Source of the DNA: Rahnella variigena
Lineage (GTDB): Bacteria > Pseudomonadota > Gammaproteobacteria > Enterobacterales > Enterobacteriaceae
Direction of reading: 5' to 3'
DNA length: 64,000 nt
Assembly: GCF_003610915.1 (NCBI RefSeq)
Contig: NZ_NSDJ01000001.1
Coordinates: 2,046,001 to 2,110,000 of the forward strand
Below, piece by piece: positions 37,486-47,723 of the stretch. Both the position numbers and the translations under genes were made by a program. Positions within the stretch are counted from its first letter, which is position 1. Every line of letters begins with the position of its first letter. Under the pieces are notes generated by a model. It was given only the letters and a program-made list of their open reading frames with translations, made no database searches and had not been told where the DNA came from.

Positions 37486-39015
37486 TTAGGATTTACGACG
37501 GCCAAGCCACAAGGCTGCGCCCGCCATCACTACGGTTGCGAACCATACCGGCCACCAGCCCACCCGGGCATACGGTGTCATACCGGTTGTCGGCGTGACT
37601 TTCACGTTCAGCACCTGACGGGTGAATTGCGGGATTTCGTGTGTCACATCGCCCTGCGCATTTACCACGGCAGTAATACCGTTGTTGGTGCTGCGCAGCA
37701 ACGGGCGACCCAGTTCGAGCGAACGCATACGTGCCATCTGAAAATGCTGCCACGGGCCGATTGAATGTCCGAACCAGGCATCGTTGGAAATCGTCAGCAG
37801 GAAGTTAGTGTCCGGTTGCAGGTTATCACGCACCTGTTCACCGAAGACCACTTCATAACATATTGCCGTGGTCAGATTCAGGCCGCTGACCACCAGCGGT
37901 TTCTGCACGTAATCACCGCTGGTCAGTCCTGACATCGGCAAATCAAAGAACGGTGCCAGAGGGCGAAGAATTGTTTCAAGCGGCACGAATTCACCGAACG
38001 GCACCAGATGATGCTTGTTGAAGCGGTTTTCGTCGGGATAGCGATACGGCTTTTCCCCGCCGAGCACGATGGCGCTGTTATACACCTTCATGCCTTCTTC
38101 GTTACGGCGCGCATCGATAATGCCGGTGATGAGTTGGGTGCCGTGTGAGCGATAGATATTATCTACCATGCTCAGGAAACCTTGCTGATCGGACTCAATG
38201 TCGGAAATCGCCGATTCCGGCCAGATGATCATGCTGGATTTGCCCACGTACGGACGGCTGAGATCCAGATAGGTCTGTAAGGCACTTTCCAGCGCCTTTG
38301 GATCCCACTTCATCGACTGCGGAATATTGCCCTGAACCAGTGCCACATCGACCGTTTTATCGGTCTGTTCCTGATACCAGTGGATATAACGCAACGGCCA
38401 CGGCAGCAGCAACATAGCAACAGCAATGATCCCCGGCGTGATGCGACGCTGATGCACCGCATACACAATCAGGCCGCTCAGCGAAGTGAGCAAAATCGTG
38501 ATGCCGTCGACGCCAGTGATGGGGGCAAGGCCTTTCAGCGGACCGTCGATTTGGCTGTAACCAAACTGTAGCCACGGGAAACCGGTCAGTACCCAGCCGC
38601 GCAGGAATTCCGTCATCTGCCACAGGGCGGGCGCGGCAAGAGCCAGTTTCCACCAGGTGGTTTTTGGCCACAGTTTGCTGAACAATCCGGCAAACAGCAT
38701 GGTGTACAGCGACAAATAGGCTGCCAGCAACACGACGAGGAAAAGGTTAATCGCTTCCGGCATGCCGCCAAAGGTGGCGATACTGACATACACCCAGTTT
38801 ACGCCGCTGCCAAACAGTCCCATCCCCCAGAAGAAGCCGATCAACGCGGCCTGACCCGGACGGCGATCGAGCGTTAATGCCAGCAGACCGCACAGCGAAA
38901 TAATCGCCGCAGGCCAGAAGTCATAAGGGGAAAATGACAGCGTGCCACAGGCACCGAAAAAGAGCGCCAGCAGGGCGCGAACCCGCTGGCGTTGATATAA
39001 AGAGGCAATTGCCAT
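37486..39015 (-). CDS. lnt: apolipoprotein N-acyltransferase
   Basis: 509 residues. About six to eight membrane segments in the first 210 residues are followed by a periplasmic nitrilase-like domain with the triad E267, K334 and C386, and a final membrane anchor. It adds the third acyl chain to the N-terminal cysteine of lipoproteins, which here include RlpA, LptE and ChiQ. It lies six bases after ybeX, in a ybeZ-ybeY-ybeX-lnt series. Confidence 0.96.
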   Translation of the reverse strand: MAIASLYQRQRVRALLALFFGACGTLSFSPYDFWPAAIISLCGLLALTLDRRPGQAALIGFFWGMGLFGSGVNWVYVSIATFGGMPEAINLFLVVLLAAYLSLYTMLFAGLFSKLWPKTTWWKLALAAPALWQMTEFLRGWVLTGFPWLQFGYSQIDGPLKGLAPITGVDGITILLTSLSGLIVYAVHQRRITPGIIAVAMLLLPWPLRYIHWYQEQTDKTVDVALVQGNIPQSMKWDPKALESALQTYLDLSRPYVGKSSMIIWPESAISDIESDQQGFLSMVDNIYRSHGTQLITGIIDARRNEEGMKVYNSAIVLGGEKPYRYPDENRFNKHHLVPFGEFVPLETILRPLAPFFDLPMSGLTSGDYVQKPLVVSGLNLTTAICYEVVFGEQVRDNLQPDTNFLLTISNDAWFGHSIGPWQHFQMARMRSLELGRPLLRSTNNGITAVVNAQGDVTHEIPQFTRQVLNVKVTPTTGMTPYARVGWWPVWFATVVMAGAALWLGRRKS

Positions 39016-39021
39016 GGAGAA

Positions 39022-39900
39022 TTATTCTTCCAGTATCGGTTGCGGCGCGTCGTCCGGTATTTTTACGTGAACCTGAATGATACGGCGGCTGTCAGCCATC
39101 GCAACCTTGAACAGGTAACCGTCAATTTCAATGCTTTCGCCACGCGCCGGTAAATGGCCAAATGACTGCATCACCAGACCACCAATGGTATCGACTTCGT
39201 CATCACTGTAGTGGGTCTGGAACACTTCATTGAAATCTTCAATCGGCGCGAGGGCGCGGACGGTATACGTATGACGGCTGAGCTGGCGAATATCCAGATC
39301 TTCCGCTTCGTCGTACTCATCATCGATTTCGCCGACGATCAGTTCGAGAATATCTTCGATGGTGACCAGACCGGAAACGCCGCCGAATTCATCTACGACA
39401 ATCGCCATGTGATAACGCTGGGAGCGGAATTCCTTCAGCATGCGGTCTACGCGTTTGCTTTCAGGAACAACGACCGCGGTTCTCAGCACTTTATCGATGC
39501 TGAAGGGTTCAGACTCTGTGCGCATAAACGGCAACAGGTCTTTGGCCATCAGGATGCCTTCAATGTGATCCTTATCTTCGCTGATCACCGGGAAGCGTGA
39601 GTGTGCGGATTCGATGATGACATCGAGGCACTCTTCCAGCGGCTGATTGCGTTTTAGCGTGATCATCTGGGAACGCGGGATCATGATGTCCCGCACGCGC
39701 TGCTCGGCGATATCCATCACGCCTTCCAGCATGTCTCGGGTATCGGGGTCGATCAGATCGTTTTGTTCTGAATCACGGATCAGCTCAACCAGATCGCCAC
39801 GGTTTTTAGGTTCACCGTGAAAAAGCTGGCTAAGGATAAGGGAAAAGAAGCCCTTCTTGGGACTGGGGCTGTCACTATTTTGTGAATGGTCATCGCTCAT
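39022..39900 (-). CDS. ybeX: CBS-domain protein CorC/YbeX
   Basis: 292 residues as in E. coli. A charged N-terminal region is followed by a CBS pair (about 70-190, with I-M-I-P-R-S-Q-M and R-F-P-V-I) and a C-terminal CorC_HlyC domain (about 205-285). It has been linked to magnesium/cobalt efflux and, more recently, to ribosome metabolism with YbeY. It has no membrane segment, unlike the longer CNNM/CorB proteins. There is no clear ribosome site before ATG. Confidence 0.94.
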   Translation of the reverse strand: MSDDHSQNSDSPSPKKGFFSLILSQLFHGEPKNRGDLVELIRDSEQNDLIDPDTRDMLEGVMDIAEQRVRDIMIPRSQMITLKRNQPLEECLDVIIESAHSRFPVISEDKDHIEGILMAKDLLPFMRTESEPFSIDKVLRTAVVVPESKRVDRMLKEFRSQRYHMAIVVDEFGGVSGLVTIEDILELIVGEIDDEYDEAEDLDIRQLSRHTYTVRALAPIEDFNEVFQTHYSDDEVDTIGGLVMQSFGHLPARGESIEIDGYLFKVAMADSRRIIQVHVKIPDDAPQPILEE

Positions 39901-40000
39901 GGCGTTTGGTTTTTTTTACTCGTAGTTAGTGAAAATTATGCGAAACGCCTGCGGATGATAAACCTTCACCGGGCAGGCGCTGCGCGAGTTTACTGATAAA

Positions 40001-40474
40001 TCAGTGGTCTTCTTTCTCTGAAATGTACGGATCCGGATAACCCAAACCCTGCATGATTTCAGTTTCAATCGATTCCATTTCTTCGGCTTCTTCGTCAACG
40101 ATATGGTCATAGCCCAGCAAATGCAAACTGCCGTGAATCACCATATGCGCCCAGTGGGCCAGAAGCTCTTTATCCTGCTCTTTCGCTTCTTTCTCAACGA
40201 CCTGACGACAAATAATCAGGTCGCCAAGAAGTGGCATCTCCATACCCGGAGGTGCTTCGAACGGGAAGGATAACACGTTGGTCGGTTTATCCATGCCACG
40301 ATACGTCATATTCAGTTCATGACTTTCGGGGATGTCGACCAGACGGATGGTCACTTCCGATTCTTCCTGAAATTGCGGAAGAACAGCTTCGAGCCATTTT
40401 TGAAAGTCATTTTCAGACGGTAAACCTGCGGGTTCTTCGCAGGCAATTTGTAAATCGAGAATTACCGTATTCAT
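40001..40474 (-). CDS. ybeY: endoribonuclease YbeY
   Basis: 157 residues. The metal site is H114-x3-H118-x5-H124 in [11 protein letters not shown], at the same positions as in E. coli. It acts in 16S rRNA 3'-end maturation and ribosome quality control. It overlaps ybeZ by four bases, and ybeX follows after 100 bases. Confidence 0.96.
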   Translation of the reverse strand: MNTVILDLQIACEEPAGLPSENDFQKWLEAVLPQFQEESEVTIRLVDIPESHELNMTYRGMDKPTNVLSFPFEAPPGMEMPLLGDLIICRQVVEKEAKEQDKELLAHWAHMVIHGSLHLLGYDHIVDEEAEEMESIETEIMQGLGYPDPYISEKEDH

Positions 40475-41529
40475 TGACCGGCCTGTTGTGTTGAGCTGTT
40501 CTGGTGTTCATGTTTACGCTCTGCGGCAATCGCATCGCGGCGTTTTTGATCTTCTTCTTCCCAGGCTTCGTACGCGACAACAATGCGCGCCACCACCGGA
40601 TGACGGACGACGTCCTCACTGTGGAAGAAGTTGAAACTGAGTTCATCAACGGAAGACAGCACTTCAATGGCATGACGTAGCCCTGATTTCTGATGACGCG
40701 GCAAGTCGATTTGCGTGACGTCACCGGTGATCACCGCTTTGGAGTTAAAACCAATACGGGTCAGGAACATCTTCATCTGTTCGATAGAGGTGTTCTGGCT
40801 TTCATCGAGAATAATAAAGGCGTCGTTCAGCGTACGGCCACGCATGTAAGCCAGCGGGGCGACTTCAATGACGTTGCGCTCAATCAGTTTTTCCACTTTT
40901 TCAAAGCCGAGCATTTCGAATAATGCGTCATACAGCGGGCGCAGATACGGGTCGACTTTCTGGCTGAGATCGCCCGGCAGGAAGCCCAGCTTTTCACCGG
41001 CTTCAACAGCAGGGCGGGTCAGCAGAATACGGCGTACTTCCTGACGCTCCAGCGCATCCACCGCAGCAGCCACGGCCAGATAGGTTTTACCCGTACCCGC
41101 AGGACCAATCCCGAAGGTGATATCGTGGTCGAGGATATTAGCGATGTATTGCGCCTGATTTGGCGTACGCGGCTTCACCATCCCGCGTTTGGTTTTGATA
41201 ATGACCGCTTTGCCGAAATCCGGCACGCTTTCTGCGGTTTGTTCCAGCACCCGGCTTTCTTTGATCGCCAGATGGATTTTTTCAGGGTCGATATCCTGGA
41301 TTTCACCACGCAGCGGCGCAGTGTCTACGTATAAATCACGCAGGATGTCGGCGGCTGCCGCAACAGGCAGACTCTTTCCGACCAATTTAAACGCGTTATC
41401 ACGACGGTTGATTTCAACGCCCAACCGGCGCTCCAGTTGTTTGATATTGTCATCAAACGGCCCGCACAGGCTCAGCAAACGCTGGTTGTCTTCGGGCTCC
41501 AGTAAAATCTCTTGTGTTACAACGTTCAA
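40471..41529 (-). CDS. ybeZ: PhoH-like ATPase YbeZ
   Basis: 352 residues from TTG 41529, preceded by AAAGG. With this start the N terminus ([12 protein letters not shown]) aligns with the E. coli M-N-I-D-T-R-E-I start. A GTG at 41547 is an alternative with no ribosome site. The PhoH P-loop reads G-P-A-G-T-G-K-T (142-149 from this start) and Walker B is F-I-I-L-D-E-S-Q-N. It partners YbeY in RNA metabolism. A shortened ERIC element lies about 30 bases upstream, in its leader. Confidence 0.93.
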   Translation of the reverse strand: MNVVTQEILLEPEDNQRLLSLCGPFDDNIKQLERRLGVEINRRDNAFKLVGKSLPVAAAADILRDLYVDTAPLRGEIQDIDPEKIHLAIKESRVLEQTAESVPDFGKAVIIKTKRGMVKPRTPNQAQYIANILDHDITFGIGPAGTGKTYLAVAAAVDALERQEVRRILLTRPAVEAGEKLGFLPGDLSQKVDPYLRPLYDALFEMLGFEKVEKLIERNVIEVAPLAYMRGRTLNDAFIILDESQNTSIEQMKMFLTRIGFNSKAVITGDVTQIDLPRHQKSGLRHAIEVLSSVDELSFNFFHSEDVVRHPVVARIVVAYEAWEEEDQKRRDAIAAERKHEHQNSSTQQAGQ

Positions 41530-41559
41530 ACGAATCCTTTGGGTCACTTCGGACCAGTT

Positions 41560-41634
41560 TACCCTTCATACTGAAGCTACAGAGTGTGTTGGCTGCATTC
41601 ACTCGACTTTATGCAACTCGAATTATTTCGGGTA
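41560..41634. repeat. deleted ERIC element (about 75 bp)
   Basis: Ends TACCC (41560) and GGGTA (41634) bound a sequence with the ERIC outer parts (GTTGGCTGC, GCAACTCGAATTATTT) but without the central AAGTAAGTGACTG-type core. Such internally deleted ERICs are known in Yersinia and relatives. It lies in the ybeZ leader. Confidence 0.75.
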
Positions 41635-41871
41635 CGTTTTATGAAGCACCCGGCTGATTACTGCTTTCAGCCGTCAACCATACCTGACTTAATAATACAT
41701 GCCCTTGGCAAAATATGCTGCGCCGTGGCAGCAGTTGCAGGGACCTTCATCCGGATATGCGGCCTTTGCTGGAAAATTAAACCCTTGTGATGAAGGTATT
41801 AGCGAAAATCTCAAAAGAAACAGGACGCCGGAGCGCCCTGTCGATATCGGGTCATACATCATTACTATGGT
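41635..41871. other. remaining ybeZ-miaB intergenic sequence
   Basis: No gene is visible; overlapping short plus-strand frames lack ribosome sites. It holds the miaB terminator at 41820-41841. Confidence 0.5.
41820..41841 (-). terminator. miaB terminator
   Basis: ACAGG and CGC arms pair with GCG and CCTGT, with one mismatch. TTTCTTTT follows on the minus strand. Confidence 0.75.
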
Positions 41872-43296
41872 TCAGGGTTGATACATTCCAACGCCCAATT
41901 CATTTTCTTTACGGGTACGTTCGATGACCGATTGCGGAGATTCATGCAGGCGCAGCGCCATCTGTTCTTCGGTGCGGACAACCACACCGCGCAGCGAGTT
42001 GGCATACACATCGACAATTTCGACATCCACGAACTTACCGATCATATCCGGTGTGCCTTCGAAGTTGACCACGCGGTTACATTCGGTACGCCCGGTCAGC
42101 TCCATAATATCCTTGCGGGACGTGCCTTCCACCAGAATGCGCTGAACGGTGCCCAGCGTGGCGCGGCTGAAACGCATGACCTGCTGAGTGATTCTGTCCT
42201 GCAACAGCGCCAGACGCTGTTTCTTCTCGTCCATGCTCACATCATCCACCATGTCCGCCGCCGGTGTACCAGGGCGCGGAGAGTAGATGAAGCTGAAACT
42301 GACGTCGTAATTGACCTGTGCGATCAAATCCATTGTGCGCTCAAAATCATCATTGGTTTCGCCAGGGAAGCCAATGATGAAATCTGAACTGAAATGAATA
42401 TCAGGACGCGCAGCGCGTAACTTACGGATCGTCGATTTGTATTCCAGCACCGTATGAGGGCGTTTCATCATGGTAAGAATGCGGTCGGAACCGCTCTGAA
42501 TCGGCAGATGCAGGAAGCTCACCACTTCCGGCGTGTCTTTGTACACATCGATAATGTCATCGGTAAATTCGACCGGGTGACTGGTGGTGAAACGGATACG
42601 GTCGATGCCGTCAATGGCCGCCACCAGACGCAGCAGCTCAGCGAAGGTGCAGATGCCGCCGTCAAAAGAATCGCCGCGATACGCATTGACGTTCTGGCCC
42701 AGCAGATTGACTTCACGTACGCCTTGCGCGGCCAGCTGGGCGACTTCGAACAGCACGTCATCGCACGGGCGGCTGACTTCTTCGCCGCGGGTATAAGGCA
42801 CCACACAGAAGCTGCAATATTTGTTGCAGCCTTCCATGATGGAAACGAAAGCGGTCGGGCCGTCGGCGCGCGGTTCCGGCAGTCGGTCAAATTTTTCGAT
42901 TTCAGGGAAACTGATATCGACGACAGGACTTTTAGTGCCACGCACATGGTTCACCATTTCTGGCAAGCGGTGCAGGGTTTGCGGGCCGAAGACGATATCA
43001 ACACAAGGCGCGCGTTTACGCAGCATTTCGCCTTCCTGCGAGGCTACGCAGCCACCGACGCCGATAATGATATCCGGATTTTTCTTCTTCAGTAATTTCC
43101 AGTGTCCGAGCAGGCTGAAGACTTTCTCCTGCGCTTTTTCCCTGATTGAGCAGGTGTTCAGCAGCAGAATGTCTGCTTCTTCAGCGTTATCCGTCAGCTG
43201 GTAACCATGGGTGCTGTCGAGAAGGTCAGCCATCTTGGATGAATCATATTCATTCATCTGGCAGCCCCAGGTTTTTATGTGCAGTTTTTTAGTCAT
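41872..43296 (-). CDS. miaB: tRNA-2-methylthio-N6-dimethylallyladenosine synthase
   Basis: 474 residues from ATG 43296; an upstream extension to 43350 is not supported. It is a radical SAM methylthiotransferase. The N-terminal cluster cysteines are C12, C49 and C83, the radical SAM cysteines C157, C161 and C164, and the C-terminal TRAM domain covers about 380-445. It adds the 2-methylthio group to i6A37 in tRNAs reading UNN codons, including the tRNA-Leu type class. It is divergent from ubiF. Confidence 0.96.
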   Translation of the reverse strand: MTKKLHIKTWGCQMNEYDSSKMADLLDSTHGYQLTDNAEEADILLLNTCSIREKAQEKVFSLLGHWKLLKKKNPDIIIGVGGCVASQEGEMLRKRAPCVDIVFGPQTLHRLPEMVNHVRGTKSPVVDISFPEIEKFDRLPEPRADGPTAFVSIMEGCNKYCSFCVVPYTRGEEVSRPCDDVLFEVAQLAAQGVREVNLLGQNVNAYRGDSFDGGICTFAELLRLVAAIDGIDRIRFTTSHPVEFTDDIIDVYKDTPEVVSFLHLPIQSGSDRILTMMKRPHTVLEYKSTIRKLRAARPDIHFSSDFIIGFPGETNDDFERTMDLIAQVNYDVSFSFIYSPRPGTPAADMVDDVSMDEKKQRLALLQDRITQQVMRFSRATLGTVQRILVEGTSRKDIMELTGRTECNRVVNFEGTPDMIGKFVDVEIVDVYANSLRGVVVRTEEQMALRLHESPQSVIERTRKENELGVGMYQP

Positions 43297-43483
43297 CAGC
43301 GTGTCAGTACTCAATACGGGGAACGTGAGATCGGCAATGCCGCAGTGCATAGCATAGTTCAGGGGCGCTATTGTAAACCCTCACTCCGGTGCTGACCAGT
43401 GCAGGAAAGCAGCTTAGGCCCTGATGCTGACATAAAAATCCGGTACACTTCGCATAATGAACTGAACAGAAAGCCGGAATAAA

Positions 43484-44668
43484 ATGAATAATTCTGAGAA
43501 GACATTTGATGCAGTAATTGTCGGCGGCGGCATGGTCGGCGCAGCCGCGGCGCTGGGACTGGCAAAACAAGGTCTGCAAGTCGCACTGATAGAGAATGAA
43601 GCGCCTGCCGGATTTGACCCGTCAGCACCGGCTGATTTGCGTATTTCCGCCATTGGCTGTGCATCCGCCCGCTTTTTACAGAAACTGGGCGCATGGGGAT
43701 CTGTTGAGAAAATGCGCTCAGTACCGTACCGCCGCCTGGAAACCTGGGAAGTGGACGGTTCTGAGGTGAAATTTGACGCGCAGTCCCTCGGATTGCCGGA
43801 GCTGGGATTTATGGTCGAAAACCGTGTGTTGCAGCTTGCGTTGTGGCAGCAGTTCGACGCACTCACAAACCTGACGCGTTTTTGTCCTGCAAAGTTACGT
43901 CATCTCTTGCAGCACGATGATAAAACCTGGTCGCTTCAGCTGACCACAGGGGATTTACTGCGCGCGAAACTGGTGATTGCCGCCGATGGGGCGAACTCAC
44001 TGGTACGGCAGCTGGCGGGCATTGGCGTGGATGGCTGGGAATACCGCCAGCACTGCATGCTGATTAACGTTGAAACTGAAACGTCGGATCAGGACGTCAC
44101 CTGGCAGCAATTTTTCCCTTCCGGCCCGCGGGCGTTTCTGCCTCTGTTCGGCAATCAGGCCTCGCTGGTCTGGTATGACAGTCCGCAGCGTATCCGTTAT
44201 CTGAAAACGCTTAATATGCAGCAGCTCACAACAGAAGTGATGCAGGCGTTCCCTGCGCGACTTGGCACGGTCAAAGCGTTATCGGCAGGGGCGTTTCCGC
44301 TGGTTCGCCGTCATGCTCAGCGTTACGTCTTGCCGGGGCTGGCGCTGGTGGGTGACGCGGCGCATACCATCAATCCGCTGGCAGGGCAGGGCGTGAATCT
44401 GGGATATCGTGACGTGGAAGCATTGCTGTCTGTGCTGGAGAAAGCGCGGGATCATGATGAGGCGTGGAGCAGTGAAAAAGTGTTGTTAGGCTATCAGCGT
44501 CAGCGTCGTCTGGATAATTTGCTGATGCAAAGCGGCATGGATTTGTTCTATACCGCCTTCAGCAACGATCTGCCACCGGTGAAAGCGTTGCGTAATCTGG
44601 CGCTGATGACCGCACAGCGTGCCGGCGCACTGAAAACCAAAGCACTAAAATATGCTTTAGGGATTTAA
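43484..44668 (+). CDS. ubiF: 3-demethoxyubiquinol 3-hydroxylase
   Basis: A 394-residue FAD monooxygenase of the UbiH/UbiF group. The ADP-binding fold is G-G-G-M-V-G-A (14-20) and the second FAD motif is G-D-A-A-H-T-I-N-P-L-A-G-Q-G-V-N-L-G. It performs the C6 hydroxylation (C5-type numbering varies) late in aerobic ubiquinone synthesis. It faces miaB and is followed by its own terminator before the tRNA operon on the other strand, as in E. coli. Confidence 0.95.
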   Translation: MNNSEKTFDAVIVGGGMVGAAAALGLAKQGLQVALIENEAPAGFDPSAPADLRISAIGCASARFLQKLGAWGSVEKMRSVPYRRLETWEVDGSEVKFDAQSLGLPELGFMVENRVLQLALWQQFDALTNLTRFCPAKLRHLLQHDDKTWSLQLTTGDLLRAKLVIAADGANSLVRQLAGIGVDGWEYRQHCMLINVETETSDQDVTWQQFFPSGPRAFLPLFGNQASLVWYDSPQRIRYLKTLNMQQLTTEVMQAFPARLGTVKALSAGAFPLVRRHAQRYVLPGLALVGDAAHTINPLAGQGVNLGYRDVEALLSVLEKARDHDEAWSSEKVLLGYQRQRRLDNLLMQSGMDLFYTAFSNDLPPVKALRNLALMTAQRAGALKTKALKYALGI

Positions 44669-44677
44669 TCAGCTCAG

Positions 44678-44712
44678 GGCAAACCGGAGAAATACTGGTT
44701 TGCCTTTCTTGT
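44678..44712 (+). terminator. ubiF terminator
   Basis: GGCAAACC (44678-44685) pairs with GGTTTGCC (44697-44704), followed by TTTCTTGTTT. Confidence 0.8.
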
Positions 44713-44737
44713 TTGCTGACTAAAAAATAAATAGCAA

Positions 44738-44760
44738 AAAGCCCGCACGAGGCGGGCTTT
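44738..44760. terminator. terminator of the tRNA operon (bidirectional)
   Basis: AAAGCCCGC-acgag-GCGGGCTTT. It ends the minus-strand tRNA transcript and can back up the ubiF terminator. Confidence 0.85.
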
Positions 44761-44767
44761 CTTAATG

Positions 44768-44842
44768 TGGCTGGGGTGCCAGGATTCGAACCTGGGTATG
44801 CTGGTATCAGAAACCAGAGCCTTACCGCTTGGCGACACCCCA
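44768..44842 (-). tRNA. glnV: tRNA-Gln (anticodon CTG)
   Basis: 75 bases with encoded CCA. The anticodon loop TTCTGAT gives CTG, which reads CAG. It is the last gene of the six-gene operon. E. coli has two tandem copies here (glnV, glnX); only one is present. Confidence 0.95.
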
Positions 44843-44886
44843 ATTTTGTTTCTCACTACCTTTTGAGCAGTGTACTGCAAGTAAAA

Positions 44887-44963
44887 TGGTGGCTACGACG
44901 GGATTTGAACCTGTGACCCCATCATTATGAGTGATGTGCTCTAACCAGCTGAGCTACGTAGCC
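44887..44963 (-). tRNA. metU: elongator tRNA-Met (CAT)
   Basis: 77 bases with encoded CCA. The anticodon loop CTCATAA gives CAT. The acceptor G-C pair at the end and the body match metT/metU elongator tRNAs, not the initiator. Confidence 0.94.
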
Positions 44964-45055
44964 AAATTTTACTGACTTACTTCAAAACTTCAAGCACTAA
45001 TTTAACTAACTTAATAATAAATTTCAAGTGCTTACCAATTATACAGAAAGAAGTA

Positions 45056-45130
45056 TGGCTGGGGTACCTGGATTCGAACCAGGGTATGCTGGTATCAAAA
45101 ACCAGTGCCTTACCGCTTGGCGATACCCCA
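45056..45130 (-). tRNA. glnW: tRNA-Gln (TTG), promoter-distal copy
   Basis: 75 bases with encoded CCA. Anticodon TTG reads CAA. It differs from the next copy by a compensatory T-stem change (CCTGG/CCAGG instead of CCAGG/CCTGG) and one variable-loop base. Confidence 0.95.
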
Positions 45131-45200
45131 ACAGTACAACTTCTTCAAATTGGATTTTCCTCACAAACACATCAGTAAAGCAATGTGAAAGATAAGAAAA

Positions 45201-45275
45201 TGGCTGGGGTACCAGGATTCGAACCTGGGAATGCTGGTATCAAAAACCAGTGCCTTACCGCTTGGCGATACCCCA
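45201..45275 (-). tRNA. glnU: tRNA-Gln (TTG), promoter-proximal copy
   Basis: 75 bases with encoded CCA and anticodon TTG. The T-stem arm is CCAGG/CCTGG, shared with the tRNA-Gln(CTG) gene of the same operon. Confidence 0.95.
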
Positions 45276-45298
45276 ACTGTGCTACCGATGTCTGGAAA

Positions 45299-45383
45299 TG
45301 GTGCGGGAGGCGAGACTTGAACTCGCACACCTTGCGGCGCTAGAACCTAAATCTAGTGCGTCTACCAATTTCGCCACTCCCGC
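45299..45383 (-). tRNA. leuW: tRNA-Leu (TAG)
   Basis: 85 bases with long variable arm and encoded CCA. The anticodon loop ATTTAGG gives TAG, reading CUN codons. Confidence 0.95.
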
Positions 45384-45391
45384 AAAAAAGA

Positions 45392-45468
45392 TGGTGGCTA
45401 CGACGGGATTCGAACCTGTGACCCCATCATTATGAGTGATGTGCTCTAACCAACTGAGCTACGTAGCC
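45392..45468 (-). tRNA. metT: elongator tRNA-Met (CAT), first gene of operon
   Basis: 77 bases with encoded CCA. Nearly identical to the copy at 44887; differences are in the D-arm (CAACTG) and one T-loop base. It is 33 bases from the predicted transcription start. Confidence 0.95.
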
Positions 45469-45500
45469 ATCTTTTTTCGCGCTACCTTCATCGGCGTTGC

Positions 45501-45536
45501 GGGGCGCATTATGCGTATATGACCGTTTTGCGTCAA
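45501..45536 (-). promoter_or_regulatory. promoter of the tRNA operon
   Basis: On the minus strand, -35 TTGACG (45536-45531) and -10 CATAAT (45513-45508) are 17 bases apart. A GC-rich discriminator (GCGCCCC, 45507-45501) follows, as in stringently controlled stable-RNA promoters. Confidence 0.85.
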
Positions 45537-45645
45537 CACCTTTTTTGGAGAAAAAGCCCTGATGGCGTCCATTTGTCTGGCTTATAACCACTCTGGTGAT
45601 TAATTGGACAAAAGACATTATTTTTAGTGGCTTTACCCACAAAAA

Positions 45646-45667
45646 AACGGGCCATAAGCGGCCCGTT
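45646..45667 (-). terminator. asnB terminator
   Basis: AACGGGCC-ataagc-GGCCCGTT. On the minus strand seven T residues follow. Confidence 0.88.
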
Positions 45668-45696
45668 TGTTACAAGGATATTTACCGGGGAATGGA

Positions 45697-47361
45697 TTAT
45701 TTGTAGGCGGACTGGTGCACGCCAACAGCACGCCCGGATGGATCGTCCATGTTTTTGAACGCTTCATCCCACTCAATCGCTTTCGCAGAAGAACAGGCTA
45801 CAGAAGGGCCGCCAGGCACGCATTCTGCCGCGCTTGGGACCGGGAACAATTCTTCAAAAATCGTACGGTACAGGTAGCCTTCTTTGGACGTCGGCGTGTT
45901 GTACGGGAAACGGAAATGCGCAGTTTCGAGCTGTTGATCGGTGATCTGCTGAGAGGCCACTTCTTTTAAGGTATCGATCCAGCTATAGCCTACGCCATCA
46001 GAGAATTGTTCTTTCTGACGCCATGCCACGCTGTGTGGCAGGTAAGACTCGAAACATTCACGCAGGATATGTTTTTCCATCTTGCCGTTGCCGCACATCT
46101 TGTCTTTAGGGTTGATACGCATCGCAACGTCGAGGAATTTTTTGTCCAGGAACGGTACGCGGGCTTCCACACCCCAGGCTGACATGGCTTTGTTGGCACG
46201 CGCACAGTCATACATGTGCAGGGCCAGCAATTTACGCACGGTTTCTTCGTGGAATTCTTTGGCGTTTGGTGCTTTATGGAAATACAGGTAGCCGCCCAAC
46301 ACTTCATCTGCGCCTTCGCCAGACAACACCATTTTGATGCCCATCGCTTTGATTTTACGCGACATCAGATACATCGGCGTTGATGCACGGATAGTCGTCA
46401 CGTCATACGTTTCGATGTGATAGATAACATCACGGATAGCATCCAGACCTTCCTGCACGGTGAAATGAATTTCGTGGTGCACGGTACCTAAATGGTTTGC
46501 CACTTCCTGAGCTGCGCGCAGATCCGGAGAACCTTCCAGACCGACTGCAAAGGAGTGCAGTTGCGGCCACCAGGCTTCGCTCTGATCTTTATCTTCGATA
46601 CGACGACCTGCAAATTTCTTGGTGATCGCGGAAATCACGGAGGAATCCAGACCACCTGACAGCAGTACGCCGTAAGGCACGTCGGACATCAGGTGACTTT
46701 TCACTGCTTCTTCCAGTGCATCTTTCAGCGCCGCAGCGTCAGTGACGTTGTCTTTGACGTTTTCGAAGTCAAACCAGCCACGTTGGTAATATTCGCGAAT
46801 TTCACCGTCCTGGCTCCACAGATAGCTGCCTGCCGGGAATTCTTTGATGGTGCGGCAAACCGGCACCAGTGCTTTCATTTCAGAAGCGACATACATGTTG
46901 CCGTGTTCGTCGTAACCCATATACAGCGGAATGATGCCCAGATGGTCACGGCCAATCAGGTACGCGTCTTTTTCTGTGTCATACAGAATAAAGGCGAACA
47001 TGCCTTGCAGTTCATCCAGGAAGGCAGGGCCTTTCTCCTGATACAGCGCCAGAATAACTTCGCAGTCAGATGCGGTCTGGAATTCATATTTATCGCCCAG
47101 TTCTGCGCGCAGAGCCTGGTGGTTGTAGATTTCGCCGTTAACAGCCAGTACGTGTGTATGTGCAGCGTTGTACAGAGGCTGTGCGCCGTTGTTGACGTCA
47201 ACGATGGACAGACGCTCGTGCGACAGAATCGCTTTATCGCTGGCAAACACGCCGGACCAGTCTGGTCCGCGGTGACGCATCAGGCGCGACAGTTCCAGCG
47301 CTTTTTTGCGCAACTCGACGGAGTCAGTTTTGATATCGAGCACACCGAAAATTGAACACAT
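45697..47361 (-). CDS. asnB: asparagine synthetase B, glutamine-hydrolysing
   Basis: 554 residues. The N-terminal glutaminase uses C2 (M-C-S-I-F-G) as the nucleophile. The C-terminal synthetase domain has the pyrophosphate loop L-S-G-G-L-D-S-S near residue 233 and the second A-D-E-V-L-G-G-Y loop. It makes asparagine from aspartate, ATP and glutamine. It is monocistronic with its own terminator. The upstream 360 bases are AT-rich and contain its promoter. Confidence 0.97.
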   Translation of the reverse strand: MCSIFGVLDIKTDSVELRKKALELSRLMRHRGPDWSGVFASDKAILSHERLSIVDVNNGAQPLYNAAHTHVLAVNGEIYNHQALRAELGDKYEFQTASDCEVILALYQEKGPAFLDELQGMFAFILYDTEKDAYLIGRDHLGIIPLYMGYDEHGNMYVASEMKALVPVCRTIKEFPAGSYLWSQDGEIREYYQRGWFDFENVKDNVTDAAALKDALEEAVKSHLMSDVPYGVLLSGGLDSSVISAITKKFAGRRIEDKDQSEAWWPQLHSFAVGLEGSPDLRAAQEVANHLGTVHHEIHFTVQEGLDAIRDVIYHIETYDVTTIRASTPMYLMSRKIKAMGIKMVLSGEGADEVLGGYLYFHKAPNAKEFHEETVRKLLALHMYDCARANKAMSAWGVEARVPFLDKKFLDVAMRINPKDKMCGNGKMEKHILRECFESYLPHSVAWRQKEQFSDGVGYSWIDTLKEVASQQITDQQLETAHFRFPYNTPTSKEGYLYRTIFEELFPVPSAAECVPGGPSVACSSAKAIEWDEAFKNMDDPSGRAVGVHQSAYK

Positions 47362-47671
47362 ATTGCTTTCTCCCTAACGACGTTTCTCTGGCTGTCATTT
47401 TTATGTTTATGAATGAGGATCAACGTTGCCGTTCTTGCAGTTTTAACCGGCGGTTGTTGCGTTGCTGACTATGAAAATGCGTCAAAACCCCCATGTTGTG
47501 CAAGTGGTTTAACGCTCTTCTGATAAAAAGTTGGTAGAGGGAGGGTGATCTTTAACGAATTATCAGTTTTATGGCATTTTCATTAGCGAATTATTAATTT
47601 AATTGCCAAAAATTGAGGAGGATTCAAAAAAAGAGAAAAGTGGATAAAAATCAGGCGGCAAGACGAAAAAA
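47362..47671. other. asnB-nagD intergenic region, no gene seen
   Basis: AT-rich, presumably with the asnB promoter. GAGGAGG near 47621 is not followed by a start codon at useful spacing. Confidence 0.5.
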
Positions 47672-47701
47672 AACGAGCCGGGAGTCAAATCCGGGCTCGT
47701 T
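47672..47701 (-). terminator. terminator of the nagBACD operon
   Basis: AACGAGCC (47672-47679) pairs with GGCTCGTT (47694-47701), with further inner pairs. Eight T residues follow on the minus strand. Confidence 0.88.
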
Positions 47702-47723
47702 TTCATAGACTTATCAGTGGCCG

